Made by a program: the position numbers and the translations under genes. Positions 5,721 through 8,294 of a stretch of 8,294 nucleotides of DNA are shown here, one piece after another. Source of the DNA: Syntrophothermus sp. UBA1445. Lineage in GTDB: Bacteria; Bacillota; Syntrophomonadia; Syntrophomonadales; DTU052. Numbering within the stretch: the stretch's first letter is position 1; each line of letters begins with the position of its first letter. Location: NCBI GenBank assembly GCA_002329495.1, contig DCTH01000105.1:8076-16369 (forward strand). Reading direction: 5' to 3'. The notes under the pieces are model-generated. The model was not told the DNA's origin. It saw only the letters and a program-made list of their open reading frames with translations, and made no database searches.

Positions 5721-7613
5721 ATGACCAAATCAGGACGTGTCTTAGTTGTGGATGATGAGGTGGAATTAATGTCTGCTTTGTGCGATTCTTTGGCCGAAAG
5801 GGAATACGAGGCTTTTGGTTTTACGTCGGGCCTGGAAGCCCTTAATTGCCTGCAGGAGCAAAGCTTCGATCTTTTGTTGGTGGACTTGATGATGCCCGGG
5901 ATGAACGGCATTGAGGTTTTAAAAAAGGCCTTAACAATCGACCCCAATATAATTGGAATCGTCATGACCGGCTACGGGTCCGTTGAAACAGCGGTGAAAG
6001 CGATGAAGGCCGGGGCGTTTGATTTTGTTTTGAAGCCTTTCAACATGGAAATGATACTGCCAATCTTGTCGCGGGCCATGGAAATAAGGCGCCTGAGAAG
6101 TGAAAATCTCCAATTGCGTGAGTCGAAGGCCATGAACGACCTTTTGCTGGCCGTATTTCTCAGCCTGGACCTCAATGTTATCCTGAACAAGACTGCGGAC
6201 GCTGTAATTGAGCAGGTCGGAGCGGATGAGGTTTCGATTCTGCTGCCGACCAGTAAGTGCAATGAGTTCTATGTGGCCCTGGTTAAGGGAGAACATGCAG
6301 AGGACTGTATTGGAGAAGTAGTGAATATGGGAAAAGGCAGCGCCGAATGGGAGGACTACAAATGCGGGTTGGACACTATAACTGATCCGTTGACAGTCCA
6401 CAGCAAGGACAGCCCGGAGAGCAGGTCATCCATTACTATGCCCCTTCTTGCCGGGGGTAGGTGTGTTGGGATCATGAATGTGAGGTCAAAAACCAGAGCG
6501 TTCTTTCCACTGGGGAAGATCAAGGCCTTAACAATTCTGGCCAGCACTGCCGCCAGTGCCCTGGAGAATGCGAGGCTTTATGCCGAAGTGCAGAAGGCTG
6601 AACAAAAATATCGCTCGATCTTTGAAAACTCCTCAGAAGGGATCTTCCAGATTACCCCCGACGGTTACTATTCATTGGTTAACCCATCCATGACTCAGAT
6701 ACTGGGATATGATAACCCCAAAGATTTGGTGTCGACTGCTGTTGGCGTCAATTATGAAGAGATATTGGCAGGTGAACGACAAAAGGCAGGCATTGAGCGC
6801 CAGATAAGCCGCCGGGATGGGAGTATTATCTGGGTTTCGGAAAATGTACGGGCTGTATGTGATGATCACGGTAAGGTTCAATATTATGAGGGCACCCTGG
6901 AGGACATTACTCAGCGCAAGGATGCTGAACGTATGAAACAAGAGCTGACTCGTCTGGACAGGTTAAACATCGTAGGTGAACTGGCGGCCTCCATAAGTCA
7001 TGAGATCAGGAATCCCATGACGTCCGTACGGGGATTCCTGCAGATGCTAAAAAGTAAAGAGGATAGTCAACCCTACCATGATTATTACGACTTGATGATT
7101 GAGGAATTGGACCGTGCAAATACGATCATTACAGATTATCTGAATATGGCGAAGAATAAACCATTGGAACTAAGTCCCGGCTATCTCAATCCCGTCATTG
7201 AATCACTGTATCCCTTGATACAGGCAGATGCCCGTTACCGGGATAACCAGGTTAAACTCAACTTGGATAACTCTCCCCTGGTATATATTGATGAAAAGGA
7301 GATTCGTCAACTCATCCTTAATATGGCTCGCAATGGACTCGAAGCGATGCCGCCGGGGGGAACCCTGGTTATAGGAACTTGCGCTGAGGGTGATGAGGCC
7401 ATCCTGTTCATTAGAGATGAGGGCCCGGGAATTGACCAACATGTATTAAACAGGCTGGGCACCCCCTTTCTGACCACCAAGGAGAACGGTACCGGTTTGG
7501 GCCTGGCCGTCTGCTTTGGGATTGCCTCCCGTCATAACGCCACTATTGAGGTCGATACCGGTTCGACAGGAACCACTTTTCGGGTCCGATTTATTGGCAA
7601 CAAAGGTAAATAG
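5721..7613 (+). CDS. Hybrid sensor kinase, receiver-GAF-PAS-HisKA-HATPase
   Basis: This 630-residue cytosolic protein begins with a response-regulator receiver domain (5-118): acidic pocket Asp11-Asp12, phosphoacceptor Asp55, Thr83 and Lys105. A helical linker follows (120-140), then a GAF domain (about 140-285), a PAS domain (295-400, ending in the usual LEDITQRK), HisKA with His427 in SISHEIRNPM, and an ATPase domain with N box Asn538, G1 box Asp566-EGPG, F box PFLTTK (582-587) and G2 box GTGLGL (590-595). All catalytic residues are present. The kinase core resembles sporulation-type kinases of Firmicutes. With the receiver at the front, the protein could be controlled by phosphate from another kinase; the histidine kinase just upstream is the obvious donor, by inference. 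No output domain is attached, so His427 must pass phosphate to a separate regulator. The start is ATG 5721 with GGAGG at 5706-5710. It is the last gene of the operon, before a terminator. Confidence 0.93.
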   Translation: MTKSGRVLVVDDEVELMSALCDSLAEREYEAFGFTSGLEALNCLQEQSFDLLLVDLMMPGMNGIEVLKKALTIDPNIIGIVMTGYGSVETAVKAMKAGAFDFVLKPFNMEMILPILSRAMEIRRLRSENLQLRESKAMNDLLLAVFLSLDLNVILNKTADAVIEQVGADEVSILLPTSKCNEFYVALVKGEHAEDCIGEVVNMGKGSAEWEDYKCGLDTITDPLTVHSKDSPESRSSITMPLLAGGRCVGIMNVRSKTRAFFPLGKIKALTILASTAASALENARLYAEVQKAEQKYRSIFENSSEGIFQITPDGYYSLVNPSMTQILGYDNPKDLVSTAVGVNYEEILAGERQKAGIERQISRRDGSIIWVSENVRAVCDDHGKVQYYEGTLEDITQRKDAERMKQELTRLDRLNIVGELAASISHEIRNPMTSVRGFLQMLKSKEDSQPYHDYYDLMIEELDRANTIITDYLNMAKNKPLELSPGYLNPVIESLYPLIQADARYRDNQVKLNLDNSPLVYIDEKEIRQLILNMARNGLEAMPPGGTLVIGTCAEGDEAILFIRDEGPGIDQHVLNRLGTPFLTTKENGTGLGLAVCFGIASRHNATIEVDTGSTGTTFRVRFIGNKGK

Positions 7614-7616
7614 CAG

Positions 7617-7662
7617 GGCTCTCTAGGTTTGATGGCTGGGAGCAGCAGCCGGAGTTAGAGCC
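7617..7662. repeat. Nested inverted repeats after the hybrid kinase
   Basis: GGCTCT at 7617-7622 pairs with AGAGCC at 7657-7662. Inside it GGCTG at 7634-7638 pairs with CAGCC at 7646-7650 around a 7-base loop. Another small stem, ATGC/GCAT, follows at 7664-7675. No T run follows, so this is not a terminator; it may fold the mRNA end ahead of the real terminator at 7695. Function is not known. Confidence 0.4.
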
Positions 7663-7694
7663 AATGCAGCAGCATTAAAACATCGCCGCGAATA

Positions 7695-7738
7695 AAAACG
7701 GCCGGTCACCGTTTCGCAGGATGGTGTCCGGCCGTTTT
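7695..7738. terminator. Bidirectional terminator between convergent genes
   Basis: AAAACGGCCGG at 7695-7705 pairs with CCGGCCGTTTT at 7728-7738. Beyond a T-T mismatch, CACC at 7707-7710 pairs with GGTG at 7723-7726, leaving a 12-base loop. The A run on the left and T run on the right make it work on both strands. It would end the six-gene signalling operon from the left and the chemotaxis gene from the right, as expected between convergent genes. Confidence 0.92.
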
Positions 7739-7753
7739 GCATTTTTGGCAATT

Positions 7754-8294
7754 CTATAATCTGAATTTGGCTACATGTGAGTGCAGGTTTTCACCCATGG
7801 CCGCCAGAACACTGGCTGCCGAGGAGATTTCCTCAATACTGGCTAACTGCTCCTCGGTACCTGCGGAAACTGACTCGGTTTGAGACGCGGTTTGTTGGCT
7901 GATTAACGCAATCTTTTCCACCGAGGAGGCCAGATTCTGGTTACCGGATGCAATCTGGTGAATAGCTGCTGATATCTCCTGGATCTGACGAATAACCTGG
8001 TTAGTGAGCCGTTCAACCTCGGCAAAAGCGGTATTGGCCGCATTGGCCACCTCTATACCCGTTTGGACATCCTTTTCGCCGCTCTTGATTGCCTGGTTGG
8101 CGCTTTCGATGTGAGTATGGTTATCATTCACCAGACTGGTAATCTGTTTGGTAGCTTCCTGGGATTGTTCTGCCAGCTTTCTTACCTCCTCGGCAACAAC
8201 AGCAAAACCCCGGCCGGCTTCCCCTGCCCGGGCCGCTTCTATGGCGGCATTCAGGGCCAGCAGATTGGTTTGTTCGGCAATTCCGGAAATAACA
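7754..8294 (-). CDS. Methyl-accepting chemotaxis protein, C-terminal part
   Basis: The gene enters from the right edge; only its last 179 codons are visible and the start lies outside the window. The frame runs without break from 8293 to the TAG at 7754-7756. The visible part holds the conserved signalling hairpin tip, [19 protein letters not shown] followed by [18 protein letters not shown], the region that binds CheA and CheW. The returning helix of the coiled coil follows, with Gln/Glu-rich stretches such as [10 protein letters not shown] and TEEQ that suit adaptational methylation. It ends in VAKFRL, with no CheR-docking pentapeptide of the NWETF type. Sensor, membrane and HAMP regions are not in view, so ligand and location cannot be given. 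It is convergent with the signalling operon and shares its terminator, so co-transcription is excluded. Confidence 0.95.
   Translation of the reverse strand, partial: VISGIAEQTNLLALNAAIEAARAGEAGRGFAVVAEEVRKLAEQSQEATKQITSLVNDNHTHIESANQAIKSGEKDVQTGIEVANAANTAFAEVERLTNQVIRQIQEISAAIHQIASGNQNLASSVEKIALISQQTASQTESVSAGTEEQLASIEEISSAASVLAAMGENLHSHVAKFRL

Overview
The window looks like chromosome from an anaerobic, probably syntrophic or fermentative Firmicute (Peptococcaceae/Syntrophomonas/Moorella type). This is an inference. It rests on a clostridial-type 3-hydroxybutyryl-CoA dehydrogenase, strong AGGAGG-type ribosome binding sites, GTG starts, an RsbR/RsbS/RsbT stressosome set, and kinases that resemble sporulation-type sensor kinases. 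No phage, IS, CRISPR or tRNA signal was recognised.

Layout. Positions 129-980 encode a complete 3-hydroxybutyryl-CoA dehydrogenase (hbd), closed by a strong hairpin terminator at 1107-1139. A gene-free stretch of about 480 bases (1140-1622) follows and contains several inverted repeats; its last 170 bases look like a structured leader. Six genes then run on the plus strand as one tight operon from 1623 to 7613: an RsbR-like PAS-PAS-STAS protein, RsbS, RsbT, a fused RsbT-like kinase/SpoIIE-type phosphatase (RsbX-like), a soluble histidine kinase whose reading frame is broken, and a receiver-GAF-PAS-histidine kinase. The spacings are 25, 14 and 2 bp, then a 4-bp overlap, then 27 bp. A bidirectional terminator at 7695-7738 separates this operon from a convergent methyl-accepting chemotaxis protein on the minus strand, which runs off the window end.

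How the genes may work together. In known stressosomes RsbR and RsbS form a large STAS scaffold. RsbT phosphorylates the scaffold, leaves it and activates a downstream partner, and RsbX resets the system. No sigma factor, RsbV/RsbW/RsbU set or cyclic-di-GMP enzyme lies in the window. The module is instead followed directly by two histidine kinases, the second carrying its own receiver domain. The simplest reading is a stressosome wired into a two-component phosphorelay whose final output lies elsewhere.

The most striking local feature is in the first histidine kinase. The frame breaks at a T6A tract that is exactly the heptamer T TTT TTA in the zero-frame register, just before the ATP-binding G2 box. 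A -1 shift there restores the conserved end of the kinase. It may be an ordinary one-base deletion, a homopolymer sequencing error, or programmed frameshifting.
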